This document shows, piece by piece, positions 49,692 to 57,289 of a stretch of DNA of 64,000 nucleotides (positions within the stretch are counted from its first letter, which is position 1; each line of letters starts with the position of its first letter). The notes under the pieces were generated by a model. That model ran no database searches, was not told the DNA's origin, and worked only from the letters and a program-made list of their open reading frames with translations. The stretch spans positions 18,480-82,479 of the forward strand of contig JAUWYP010000002.1 in NCBI GenBank assembly GCA_030615765.1, read 5' to 3'. This DNA is from Dehalococcoidia bacterium (GTDB lineage Bacteria; Chloroflexota; Dehalococcoidia; SM23-28-2). Position numbers and translations under genes: made by a program.

Positions 49692-49724
49692 GTTGTTGAC
49701 AACAACAACACCTCCTGCTATCAT
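49692..49724 (+). promoter_or_regulatory. Promoter with inverted-repeat operator for the VapBC-like pair
   Basis: TTGACA (49696-49701) and TATCAT (49719-49724) are 17 bases apart. The -35 is embedded in a perfect inverted repeat, GTTGTTG-A-CAACAAC (49692-49706), a likely site for autorepression by the antitoxin. The antitoxin ATG is 9 bases after the -10. Confidence 0.75.
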
Positions 49725-49733
49725 TAACCTGCT

Positions 49734-50081
49734 ATGGTCTCCCTCGACGGCATGATCACCGTCGCCGAGGCCGCCAAGCGCCTCGGCCGCTCCCTCGAGC
49801 AGGTCCGCCGCTACCTGCGCGAGGGCAAGCTCAAGGGCCAGCGCATCGGCGGCCAGTGGTTCGTGGAGGAGGCCTCGCTGGAAACTCGCTACCAGCCTTC
49901 CCGGGGGACGGCCCGGCGAATAAGGGAGGTCGGCGTGGTCATGGAAGCAGGCAAGCTCACCAAAGAAGAAATCGATGCTCTCATCAAGAGGATCGACGCC
50001 AACCGAGAGGCCATCAGGCGCCGGTTGGGACACGACCTCGACGTCGTCGAGCTACTGCGACGTTCCCGCGAGGAGCACTAG
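49734..50081 (+). CDS. HTH antitoxin (VapB-like, excisionase-type helix-turn-helix)
   Basis: 115 residues. MITVAEAAKRLGRSLEQVRR then YLREGKLKGQRIGGQWFV is a MerR/excisionase-type winged helix. The C-terminal half (KLTKEEIDALIKRIDANREA; DVVELLRRSREEH) is helical and probably wraps the toxin. The ATG at 49734 would be nearly leaderless. A second ATG at 49752 overlaps the stop of the purD stub frame (ATGA), so it might be coupled to it. It precedes a PIN toxin by 3 bases. Confidence 0.8.
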   Translation: MVSLDGMITVAEAAKRLGRSLEQVRRYLREGKLKGQRIGGQWFVEEASLETRYQPSRGTARRIREVGVVMEAGKLTKEEIDALIKRIDANREAIRRRLGHDLDVVELLRRSREEH

Positions 50082-50084
50082 CTC

Positions 50085-50507
50085 TTGCCGGTCTGCGTAG
50101 ACGCCAGCGCCCTACTAGCATGGCTCTTGCCCTACCAGCGCAGTGCCCACGTCCGCCGCTCATGGCTGCATCTCCTCGCTTCCGGCGAGCAGCTTGTCGC
50201 CCCACCGCTCCTTCTGGCCGAGTGCACTTCCGTCATTCGAGAGGCCTCGTTTGATGGCGTCCTCACATCGGCGCAGGCGGCGCAGGCGATGGCTGACCTG
50301 GTAGAATTACCCGTCACCTTGGTGATGGATCGTTCTCTCTACATTCGCGCTTTCGATCTCGCGGCACGCTTCCAACTTCGGCGAGGATATGATACACAAT
50401 ACCTGGCAGCCGCTGAGATCGAGGAGTGCGAACTGATTACCGTCGACCGGTCACTATATCACCAGGCTCTTGAGCTAGGGATGAGGGCTGAATTTCTCGC
50501 GCCATGA
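50085..50507 (+). CDS. PIN-domain toxin (VapC-like ribonuclease)
   Basis: 140 residues from a TTG start. The PIN acidic residues are visible in VCVDASALLAWLLP (Asp), PPLLLAECTSVIREA (Glu), RGYDTQYLAAAEIEEC (Asp) and LITVDRSLYHQA (Asp). Such toxins cleave tRNA or rRNA. Its TGA overlaps the ATG of purD by 4 bp, so an essential gene start and the toxin end are physically joined. Confidence 0.9.
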   Translation: MPVCVDASALLAWLLPYQRSAHVRRSWLHLLASGEQLVAPPLLLAECTSVIREASFDGVLTSAQAAQAMADLVELPVTLVMDRSLYIRAFDLAARFQLRRGYDTQYLAAAEIEECELITVDRSLYHQALELGMRAEFLAP

Positions 50508-51784
50508 ACATCCTTCTCGTCGGCGGTGGTGCCCGCGAGCACACCATCGCCTGGAAGCTGCGCCAGAGCCCTCGCGTCGATGAGCTGCTGGTCGCCCCGG
50601 GCAACGCCGGCACCGCCCGCATCGCCCGCAACCTGCCGCAGACAAAGGCCAACGACCTCGAGGGCATCGTCCAGGCCACCCGCGAGCACAAGATCGACCT
50701 GGTGGTCGTCGGGCCGGAGGAGCCCCTCGTCCTGGGCCTGGTCGACCGCCTGGCGGCGGAGGGCATCACCGCCTTCGGGTCGAGCAAGGCCGCCTCCCAC
50801 CTAGAGGGGAGCAAGGCCTTCTGCAAGGAGCTCTGCCAGCGCTACGGCATCCCCCACGCTCGCGGCGCCTCCTTCACCTCCCGCGACGACGCCCGCAGCT
50901 ACCTGAAGGAGTTCGACCAGGTGCCGGTGGTCAAGGCCAGCGGCCTCGCTGCCGGCAAGGGCGCCATCATCTGCGAGACGCAGGAGGAGGCCCTTCAGAC
51001 CATCGACCGCATGATCAACGAGGGCGCCTTCGGCGAGGCCGGCCGCACGGTGGTGATCGAGGAGCGCCTATCGGGGCGGGAGATCAGCGTCTTCGCCTTC
51101 GCCGACGGCCGCACGGTGGTGCCCATGGTGCCCGCCTGCGACTACAAGCGCGTCTTCGACGGCGACGAAGGCCCGAACACCGGCGGCATGGGCTCCTTCA
51201 GCCAGCCCGCCTGGTACGACGCCGCCCTGGCCGAGACGATTCGCACCCGCATCCTGGAGCCGGCCGTCCGCGGCATGGAGGCCGAAGGGCGTCCCTATCG
51301 GGGCGTGCTCTACGGCGGCCTGATGGTCACCGACGATGGGCCCAAGGTGCTCGAGTTCAACTGCCGCTTCGGCGACCCCGAGGCCCAGGTCACCCTGCCT
51401 CGCCTGAAGTCGGACCTGGCGGATATCCTGTGGGCGGTAGCCACCAACAGCCTGCACGAGGTCGATGTGCAGTGGAGCGACCAGGCCTGCGTGGGGGTGG
51501 TGATGGCCTCCGGCGGCTACCCCGGCGAGTACGACACCGGCTTCCCCATCGCCGGCCTGGGCAGGGTCGAGGAGGACGCGCTGGTCTTCCACGCCGGCAC
51601 CCGCCTGGACGAGGAGGGCGGGGTGGTGACCAGCGGCGGCCGCGTGCTGACGGTGGCGGCCCTGGGCGCCAGCCTGAACGAGGCGCGGGGCAAGGCCTAT
51701 CGCAACATACAGCACATCCACTTCAGCCGCTGCCACTACCGCCGGGACATCGCCGCGCCCAGCCAGGGGGCGGTGGGGGAGTAA
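50504..51784 (+). CDS. purD: Phosphoribosylamine-glycine ligase
   Basis: 426 residues. MNILLVGGGAREHTIAWKL is the family start. VVKASGLAAGKGAIICET and VVIEERLSGREISVFAF are ATP-grasp blocks, and PNTGGMGSFSQPAW and LEFNCRFGDPEAQV complete the pattern. It makes glycinamide ribonucleotide. Its first 48 bases are the parent sequence of two upstream truncated copies. The start is overlapped by the toxin stop. Confidence 0.96.
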   Translation: MNILLVGGGAREHTIAWKLRQSPRVDELLVAPGNAGTARIARNLPQTKANDLEGIVQATREHKIDLVVVGPEEPLVLGLVDRLAAEGITAFGSSKAASHLEGSKAFCKELCQRYGIPHARGASFTSRDDARSYLKEFDQVPVVKASGLAAGKGAIICETQEEALQTIDRMINEGAFGEAGRTVVIEERLSGREISVFAFADGRTVVPMVPACDYKRVFDGDEGPNTGGMGSFSQPAWYDAALAETIRTRILEPAVRGMEAEGRPYRGVLYGGLMVTDDGPKVLEFNCRFGDPEAQVTLPRLKSDLADILWAVATNSLHEVDVQWSDQACVGVVMASGGYPGEYDTGFPIAGLGRVEEDALVFHAGTRLDEEGGVVTSGGRVLTVAALGASLNEARGKAYRNIQHIHFSRCHYRRDIAAPSQGAVGE

Positions 51785-51788
51785 GAGA

Positions 51789-52247
51789 ATGCCTACCCTC
51801 GTCGCCGTCGTCCTCGGCTCGAAGTCCGATGCCGCCGCCATGGAGGAGTGCCTCCGCACCCTGGAGCGGCTGGGCATCCCCTACGAGACGCAGGTCATCT
51901 CCGCCCACCGCTCGCCGGAGAAGGCCCGCCAGTTCGCCCTCGCCGCCCGCGAGCGCGGCATCGAGGTAATCATCGCCGCCGCCGGCATGGCTGCCGCCCT
52001 GCCCGGCGTCCTCGCCTCCCACGCGCCGACTGTCCCCGTCATCGGCGTGCCCATCGCGTCGGGCGACATGAGCGGCCTCGACTCGCTCCTCGCCATCGCC
52101 CAGATGCCGCCGGGGGTGCCCGTGGCCTGCATGGCGGTCAACGGCGCCCGCAACGCCGCCCTCTTCGCCGCCCAGGTCCTCGCCCTGCGAAGCGAGGACG
52201 TGCGGCAGGCCCTCGAAAACTATCGGCGAGAGCTAAGCCAGGGTTGA
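51789..52247 (+). CDS. purE: N5-carboxyaminoimidazole ribonucleotide mutase
   Basis: 152 residues. VVLGSKSDAAAMEECLRTL and ISAHRSPEKARQFALAARER are the substrate-phosphate and CO2-transfer loops (with the His). GMAAALPGVLASHAPTVPVI and NGARNAALFAAQVLAL complete the class I PurE pattern. No purK is adjacent. It is 4 bases downstream of purD. Confidence 0.96.
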   Translation: MPTLVAVVLGSKSDAAAMEECLRTLERLGIPYETQVISAHRSPEKARQFALAARERGIEVIIAAAGMAAALPGVLASHAPTVPVIGVPIASGDMSGLDSLLAIAQMPPGVPVACMAVNGARNAALFAAQVLALRSEDVRQALENYRRELSQG

Positions 52248-52320
52248 AAACCCCATTGCAACGCGCGGGGCTGGTGACGTAACATCTTGGCGGAGGTCCC
52301 GCTGGAAGGAGAAGCGCCTG

Positions 52321-52641
52321 ATGTTCACCCACCGCTCCGATGTTGCGCCCGTGGAGATGATGCCTGGGGTCACCCGCCGCACCCTGAGCACCAGCGACGA
52401 CCTGATGCTCATCGATGTCGTTTTCGAGAAGGGTGCGGTGGTGCCCTTGCACAGCCATCCCCACGAGCAGATCGGCTACCTGGTCAGCGGCCGTGTCCTG
52501 TTCGAGCTGGGCGACGAGCGGCGGGAGCTAGTCGCCGGCGATAGCTGGCTGGTGCCTCCCAACGTCCCTCACCAGGTGACCGCCCTGGAGCGTTCGCTGG
52601 CCGTCGACGTTTTCTCGCCGCCGCGAGAGGAGTACCGCTAG
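52321..52641 (+). CDS. Cupin-domain protein
   Basis: 106 residues forming one cupin barrel: GAVVPLHSHPHEQIGYLVSG is motif 1 (three metal-type ligands), and DSWLVPPNVPHQVTALE is motif 2 with the final His. It may bind a metal and a small ligand. It lies inside the purine cluster and its stop directly abuts the purB ATG. No purine-specific role is known to me. Confidence 0.85.
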   Translation: MFTHRSDVAPVEMMPGVTRRTLSTSDDLMLIDVVFEKGAVVPLHSHPHEQIGYLVSGRVLFELGDERRELVAGDSWLVPPNVPHQVTALERSLAVDVFSPPREEYR

Positions 52642-53934
52642 ATGATCGAACGCTACACCCGCCCGGAGATGGGCCGCATCTGGTCGCAGGAGAACAAGCT
52701 GGACAAGTGGCTGGAGGTGGAGATCGCCGTCTGTCAGGCCTGGGCCGACCAGGGCGTCGTCCCCCGCGAGGCGATGGAGAAGATCCGCCACGCCCGCTAC
52801 GACATCCAGCGCATGGCCGAGTACGAGCGGGAGATGCACCACGACCTGCTCGCCTTCCTCCGCTCGGTGGCCGACAGCCTGGGCGAGGAGTCGCGCTACG
52901 TCCACCACGGCCTCACCTCCTACGATGTGGAGGACACCGCCCTCGGCCTGCTGCTGAAGCAGTCCGCCGAGCTCCTGGAGCGCGACGTCGCCGAGCTGAT
53001 CGCCGTCCTCCAGGAGCGTGCCCTCGAGCAGAAGGACACCCTGATGATGGGCCGCACCCACGGTATCCACGCCGAGCCCATCACCTTCGGCCTCAAGCTG
53101 GCCATCTGGCTGGACGAGATGCGCCGCCACGCCCGCCGCCTGGCTTCGGCCAAGGCCGAGGTGTCGGTGGGCAAGATCAGCGGCGCCGTGGGCAGCCACG
53201 CCACCGTCCCGCCGGCGCTGGAGGAGACAGTCTGCGGCCGCCTCGGTCTGGACGTGGCGCCGGTGAGCACCCAGATCGTTCAGCGCGACCGCCACGCCCA
53301 CTTCATCGCCACCCTGGCCATCATCGCCGCCTCGCTGGAGAAATTCGCCACCGAGATCCGCCACCTTCAGCGTACCGAGGTAGCGGAGGTAGCCGAGCCA
53401 TTCGCCGCCGGCCAGACCGGCTCGTCGGCCATGCCCCACAAGCGCAACCCCGAGAAGTGCGAGCGCATCTCCGGCCTGGCCCGCCTCTTCCGCGGCTACG
53501 CCACCGCCGCCCTGGAGAACGTCGCCCTCTGGCACGAGCGCGACCTCACCGACTCCGCCCCGGAGCGCATCATCCTGCCCGACGCCTGCATCCTCCTGGA
53601 CTACGTGCTCGACCTGTTCACCTTCATCATGCGCGGCCTGGACGTCTTCCCTGAGCGCATGCGGGAGAACATCGACTCGACCTACGGGGTGATCTTCTCC
53701 CAGCGGGTGCTCCTGGCCCTCGTCGACAAGGGGTTGAAGCGCCAGGATGCCTACAAGCTAGCCCAGCGCAGCGCCATGCGCGCCTGGAAGGAGCGGAGCC
53801 CCTACCTCGACGCCCTGTACGAGGACGCGGAGGTCTTGGAGCACATCTCCCGTGAGGAGCTGGCGGCGCTGTTCGACTACGGGTACTTTGTGCGCTACGT
53901 GGGCGAGTCTTTCAGTAGGCTGGGACTGGCCTAG
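52642..53934 (+). CDS. purB: Adenylosuccinate lyase
   Basis: 430 residues. RYTRPEMGRIWSQENKLDKW is the usual start; VHHGLTSYDVEDTALGLLL and MMGRTHGIHAEPITFGLKLA supply active-site His residues; GSSAMPHKRNPEKCERISGL is the signature loop with the catalytic Ser. It acts twice in purine synthesis. Confidence 0.97.
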   Translation: MIERYTRPEMGRIWSQENKLDKWLEVEIAVCQAWADQGVVPREAMEKIRHARYDIQRMAEYEREMHHDLLAFLRSVADSLGEESRYVHHGLTSYDVEDTALGLLLKQSAELLERDVAELIAVLQERALEQKDTLMMGRTHGIHAEPITFGLKLAIWLDEMRRHARRLASAKAEVSVGKISGAVGSHATVPPALEETVCGRLGLDVAPVSTQIVQRDRHAHFIATLAIIAASLEKFATEIRHLQRTEVAEVAEPFAAGQTGSSAMPHKRNPEKCERISGLARLFRGYATAALENVALWHERDLTDSAPERIILPDACILLDYVLDLFTFIMRGLDVFPERMRENIDSTYGVIFSQRVLLALVDKGLKRQDAYKLAQRSAMRAWKERSPYLDALYEDAEVLEHISREELAALFDYGYFVRYVGESFSRLGLA

Positions 53935-53949
53935 ACGCGGGAGGAGCCC

Positions 53950-54357
53950 ATGCCCAAGAAGTTCCCGCTGGAATCAGAAGGATTCAACCCGTTCGGTGAG
54001 CTGATAGGTTTGAATTTCTTCGAGTGCAGCAAAGGGTACAGTCGGTGCTCCTTAGAAGTAGCCGAGAAGCTCCTCAACCCTCACAAGGTCTTGCACGGGG
54101 GCGTTGTCTACTCGCTGGCAGATACCGGCATGGGCGCGGCGCTCTACACGGACCTGGACGACGATGAGCTATGTGCAACCGTAGAGATTAAGATCGCCTA
54201 TTTTGCGGCGGTGACTTCTGGCACCCTCACCTGTGAAACGAAAGTTATTCACAGAAGCAAGCGAATAGCTGTCCTGGAGTCAGAAATAAAGAACGATGGG
54301 CGCCTTACCGCCAAAGCGATGGGAACGTTCTCTGTGTCTAAAGTGAAGGGAGATTGA
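53950..54357 (+). CDS. PaaI-family hotdog thioesterase
   Basis: 135 residues with the hotdog thioesterase pattern: NPHKVLHGGVVYSLADTGMG (His-Gly-Gly with the catalytic Asp) and LCATVEIKIAYFAAVTSGTL. It probably hydrolyses an aryl- or acyl-CoA. The gene is clearly more AT-rich, with A/T-ending codons (such as AAA, ATA and TTT) unlike its purine neighbours, suggesting recent acquisition. It lies between purB and purC. Confidence 0.85.
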   Translation: MPKKFPLESEGFNPFGELIGLNFFECSKGYSRCSLEVAEKLLNPHKVLHGGVVYSLADTGMGAALYTDLDDDELCATVEIKIAYFAAVTSGTLTCETKVIHRSKRIAVLESEIKNDGRLTAKAMGTFSVSKVKGD

Positions 54358-54434
54358 ATGCAGTTGAACGTATCTGATGGTTTTGCAGTGGGCGCAACCA
54401 AGATTAGGGCCCGATAGGGGAAAGGAGCAGCCGG

Positions 54435-55325
54435 ATGTCAGTTCTAGTCCAGACCGACCTCCCCAACCTCTTCCACCGCGGCAAGGTGCGCGACACCTAC
54501 GACCTCGGCGACCGCCTGCTGATGGTGGCCACCGACCGCATCTCTGCCTTCGACGTCGTCCTGCCCAACGGGATCCCCGATAAGGGCCGCGTTCTTACCC
54601 AGCTCTCCACCTTCTGGTTCGAACGGACCGGCGATGTCGTCCCCAGCCACTTCATCCGCCTCATCGACAGCACCGAGGTCGAGGGCGTACCCTTCCCCAT
54701 CCCGCCCGACCTCGTCGGCCGCTCGATGCTCATCCACAAGGCCAAGCGCCTGGACGTGGAGTGCGTGGCGCGGGGCTACCTGGCCGGCTCCGGCTGGGTG
54801 GAGTACCGCGACAGCGGCAAGGTCTGCGGCATCCCCCTGCCCAGCGGCCTGCAGGAGAGCGACGAGCTGCCGGAGGCCATCTTCACCCCCGCCACCAAGG
54901 CCGAGACGGGCCACGATATCAACATCCCCTTCGAGGAGGTGGTAGAGATGGTGGGCGCGAGGACGGCGAGCGTCATCCGCGCCCGCACACTGGCTGTCTA
55001 CGGCTTCGCCCGCGACTACGCCCGCCAGCGGGGGATCATCATCGCCGACACCAAGCTGGAGTTCGGCTGGGTGAACGACGAGCTCATCGTCATCGACGAA
55101 CTGCTGACCCCCGACTCCAGCCGCTTCTGGCCCGCCGACGGCTACCAGCCCGGCCAGGCCCAGCCCAGCTTCGACAAGCAGTACGTGCGCGACTGGCTCA
55201 TCTCCATCGGCTGGAACCGGGAACCGCCGCCGCCCGTGCTGCCGGACGACGTGGTGGAAGGCACGGCCGACAAGTACCGCGAGGCCTTCCGCAAGCTGAC
55301 GGGGCGGGAGCTCCTGGTACCGTGA
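54435..55325 (+). CDS. purC: Phosphoribosylaminoimidazole-succinocarboxamide synthase
   Basis: 296 residues, the longer form of PurC. RGKVRDTYDLGDRLLMVATD is the ATP-binding start, and VDVECVARGYLAGSGW-like LDVECVARGYLAGSGWVEYR, ETGHDINIPFEEV and IIADTKLEFGWVNDELIVID are conserved blocks. AAAGGAG precedes the ATG. Its stop overlaps purS by 4 bp (GTGA). Confidence 0.96.
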   Translation: MSVLVQTDLPNLFHRGKVRDTYDLGDRLLMVATDRISAFDVVLPNGIPDKGRVLTQLSTFWFERTGDVVPSHFIRLIDSTEVEGVPFPIPPDLVGRSMLIHKAKRLDVECVARGYLAGSGWVEYRDSGKVCGIPLPSGLQESDELPEAIFTPATKAETGHDINIPFEEVVEMVGARTASVIRARTLAVYGFARDYARQRGIIIADTKLEFGWVNDELIVIDELLTPDSSRFWPADGYQPGQAQPSFDKQYVRDWLISIGWNREPPPPVLPDDVVEGTADKYREAFRKLTGRELLVP

Positions 55326-55582
55326 GCGCCTACCTGGCCCGCGTCTACGTCAGCCTCAAGCCCACGGTGAACGACCCCCAGGGGCTCACCATTAAGGGCG
55401 GCCTCCACTCCCTGGGCTTCGCCGAGGTGGACAGCGTGCGGGCGGGCAAGTACATGGAGATCCGCTTCCAGGCCAACGACAGGGCCCACGCCGAAAAGCA
55501 GGTGGCGGAGATGTGCCGCCTCCTCCTGGCCAACCCCATCATCGAGGAGTTCCGCTTCGAGTTGGAGGAGACGACCGCCTAG
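55322..55582 (+). CDS. purS: Phosphoribosylformylglycinamidine synthase subunit PurS
   Basis: 86 residues starting at GTG within the purC stop. ARVYVSLKPTVNDPQGLTIK and LGFAEVDSVRAGKYMEIRF are typical; the C-terminus is CRLLLANPIIEEFRFELEE. PurS bridges PurL and PurQ, but neither gene follows, since the next genes run on the opposite strand. Its stop shares CTAG with the convergent hisB stop. Confidence 0.94.
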   Translation: MSAYLARVYVSLKPTVNDPQGLTIKGGLHSLGFAEVDSVRAGKYMEIRFQANDRAHAEKQVAEMCRLLLANPIIEEFRFELEETTA

Positions 55583-56178
55583 CCCTTCAGCGTCCCCTTG
55601 GTGCTGGGGATATCGCCGATGCGCGGGTCGATGCGGGTGGCATCGCCCAGGGCGCGGGCCAACGCCTTGAACACAGCCTCCGCCTTGTGGTGGTCGTTGG
55701 CCCCGGCCAGCACCCGCACGTGCAGGTTGAACCGCCCTTCCAGGGCGAACGCCGCCAGGTGATGGGCGATCATCTCCGTGGGCAGTTCCCCTATCCGATC
55801 AGAGGTGAAAGGTAGCTCCACCACCGCGTGACCCCTGCCGCTCAGGTCCACCGCCACCAGTGCCAGCGCCTCGTCCAGGGGCACGACGGCGTGGCCCATG
55901 CGCACGATGCCCCGTCGCTCGCCCAGGGCCTCAGATAACGCCCGCCCCAGGCCAATGCCTACGTCCTCGATCAGGTGATGGGGATCGCGCTCGATGTCGC
56001 CGCTGGCCTGTATGGTTATGTCGAATAGGCTGTGGCGGGGCAATTGCTCCAGCAGGTGATCCAGCATACCGATGCCGGTGGCGATGTCGGCCCGGCCACT
56101 GCCGTCCAGATTCATCTCCACGGTCACCTGCGTCTCCTTCGTCTCGCGGCGGACGCTGCCTGTTCGTTCAGGGGCCAA
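55579..56178 (-). CDS. hisB: Imidazoleglycerol-phosphate dehydratase
   Basis: 199 residues from a TTG start with GGAGGG upstream. RRETKETQVTVEMNLDGSG opens the domain. The metal-binding His clusters are in MLDHLLEQLPRHSLFD, DPHHLIEDVGIGLG, EMIAHHLAAFA and GANDHHKAEAVFKALA. It is monofunctional, without a phosphatase domain. The start overlaps hisC by 11 bp. Confidence 0.95.
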   Translation of the reverse strand: MAPERTGSVRRETKETQVTVEMNLDGSGRADIATGIGMLDHLLEQLPRHSLFDITIQASGDIERDPHHLIEDVGIGLGRALSEALGERRGIVRMGHAVVPLDEALALVAVDLSGRGHAVVELPFTSDRIGELPTEMIAHHLAAFALEGRFNLHVRVLAGANDHHKAEAVFKALARALGDATRIDPRIGDIPSTKGTLKG

Positions 56179-57289
56179 GGCTCCCTCCTATCTCCCTCAG
56201 GGCCGCCAGGAGCCGGTCGCTGTGCTCCGGCTTGCCCACGGTAACGCGGATGCAGTCCTTCACACCAGGCGTATCGAAGTGGCGGACGAAGATGCCCTGC
56301 TGGCGCAGGCGACGCCAGAGCTCGCCGGCGTCTATGCCCTGAGTGCGGTAGAGGATAAAGTTAGCCTTCGACGGAAACCCTCGCAGGAAGGGCACAGATG
56401 CCAGTTCGTCGAACAGCCGCTCCCGCTCGCGCACAATGGCCTGCACCCGCTCTTGTAGCGTCTCGCGGTCATCCAGCGAAGCCAGGATGGCCACCTGAGC
56501 GGCCACGTTCATGTTATAGGGCATCTTGACCTTGAGCATGAGCTCGGCTATGCCTTTGGGGAAGACGCCGTAGCCAGCCCTCAGGCCGGCCAGACCCGCC
56601 CACTTGCTAAAGGTACGCAGGACGATGAGATTGTTCTGCTGGGGCACCAGACCCACGAAGCTGCGGTCGCTGAACTCCACGTAGGCCTCGTCCACCACCA
56701 CCAGGACGCCGGTGGACAGCACGGCCTGCAGCTCAGCCGCCGAGATAGTGTTGCCGCTGGGGTTGTTGGGCGAAGCGAGGAAGATCACCTTGGCGCCCTC
56801 CCTCGCTGCCTCCTGCACGGCCGCCAGGTCTAGGCTGAAATCCTCGCGGCGGGGCACCTCGACGATGCGAGCAGCCTGGATTTGGCACACGAAAGCATAC
56901 ATGCCGAAGGTGGGCACGCAGTTGACGGCCACGTCGCCAGGGGAAAGGAAAAGGCAGGCGATGAGCTCCAGCAGTTCATCGCTGCCGTTCCCCACCACGA
57001 TGTGCTCGCTGTCCAGGCCCACGTAGTCGGCCAGGGCCTGACGCACCCGCCGCTGCTCCGGGTCGGGGTAGATGTGGTAGAGGTCGAATTTGGCCAGGGC
57101 CTCCTTGACCCGCGGCGAGGGGCCGTACGGGTTCTCATTACCGTCCAGCTTCACGATCTGGTCGGCTGGGATCCCTAGCTCCTCGGCCAGCACATCCACC
57201 GGCTCGATGGGCTCGTAGCCCAGCAATTCCAAAAGCTCCGGCCGCACCAGGCGCAGGGCGTCCATCCTCGTTCGGGCGGAGTCAGACAT
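56168..57289 (-). CDS. hisC: Histidinol-phosphate aminotransferase
   Basis: 373 residues, a fold-type I PLP enzyme. KLDGNENPYGPSPRVKEAL is the N-terminal signature; VVGNGSDELLELIACLFL, LASPNNPSGNTIS and VLRTFSKWAGLAGLRAGYGV (the PLP Lys in FSK) follow. It is directly joined to hisD by a one-base overlap. Confidence 0.95.
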   Translation of the reverse strand: MSDSARTRMDALRLVRPELLELLGYEPIEPVDVLAEELGIPADQIVKLDGNENPYGPSPRVKEALAKFDLYHIYPDPEQRRVRQALADYVGLDSEHIVVGNGSDELLELIACLFLSPGDVAVNCVPTFGMYAFVCQIQAARIVEVPRREDFSLDLAAVQEAAREGAKVIFLASPNNPSGNTISAAELQAVLSTGVLVVVDEAYVEFSDRSFVGLVPQQNNLIVLRTFSKWAGLAGLRAGYGVFPKGIAELMLKVKMPYNMNVAAQVAILASLDDRETLQERVQAIVRERERLFDELASVPFLRGFPSKANFILYRTQGIDAGELWRRLRQQGIFVRHFDTPGVKDCIRVTVGKPEHSDRLLAALREIGGSLGP

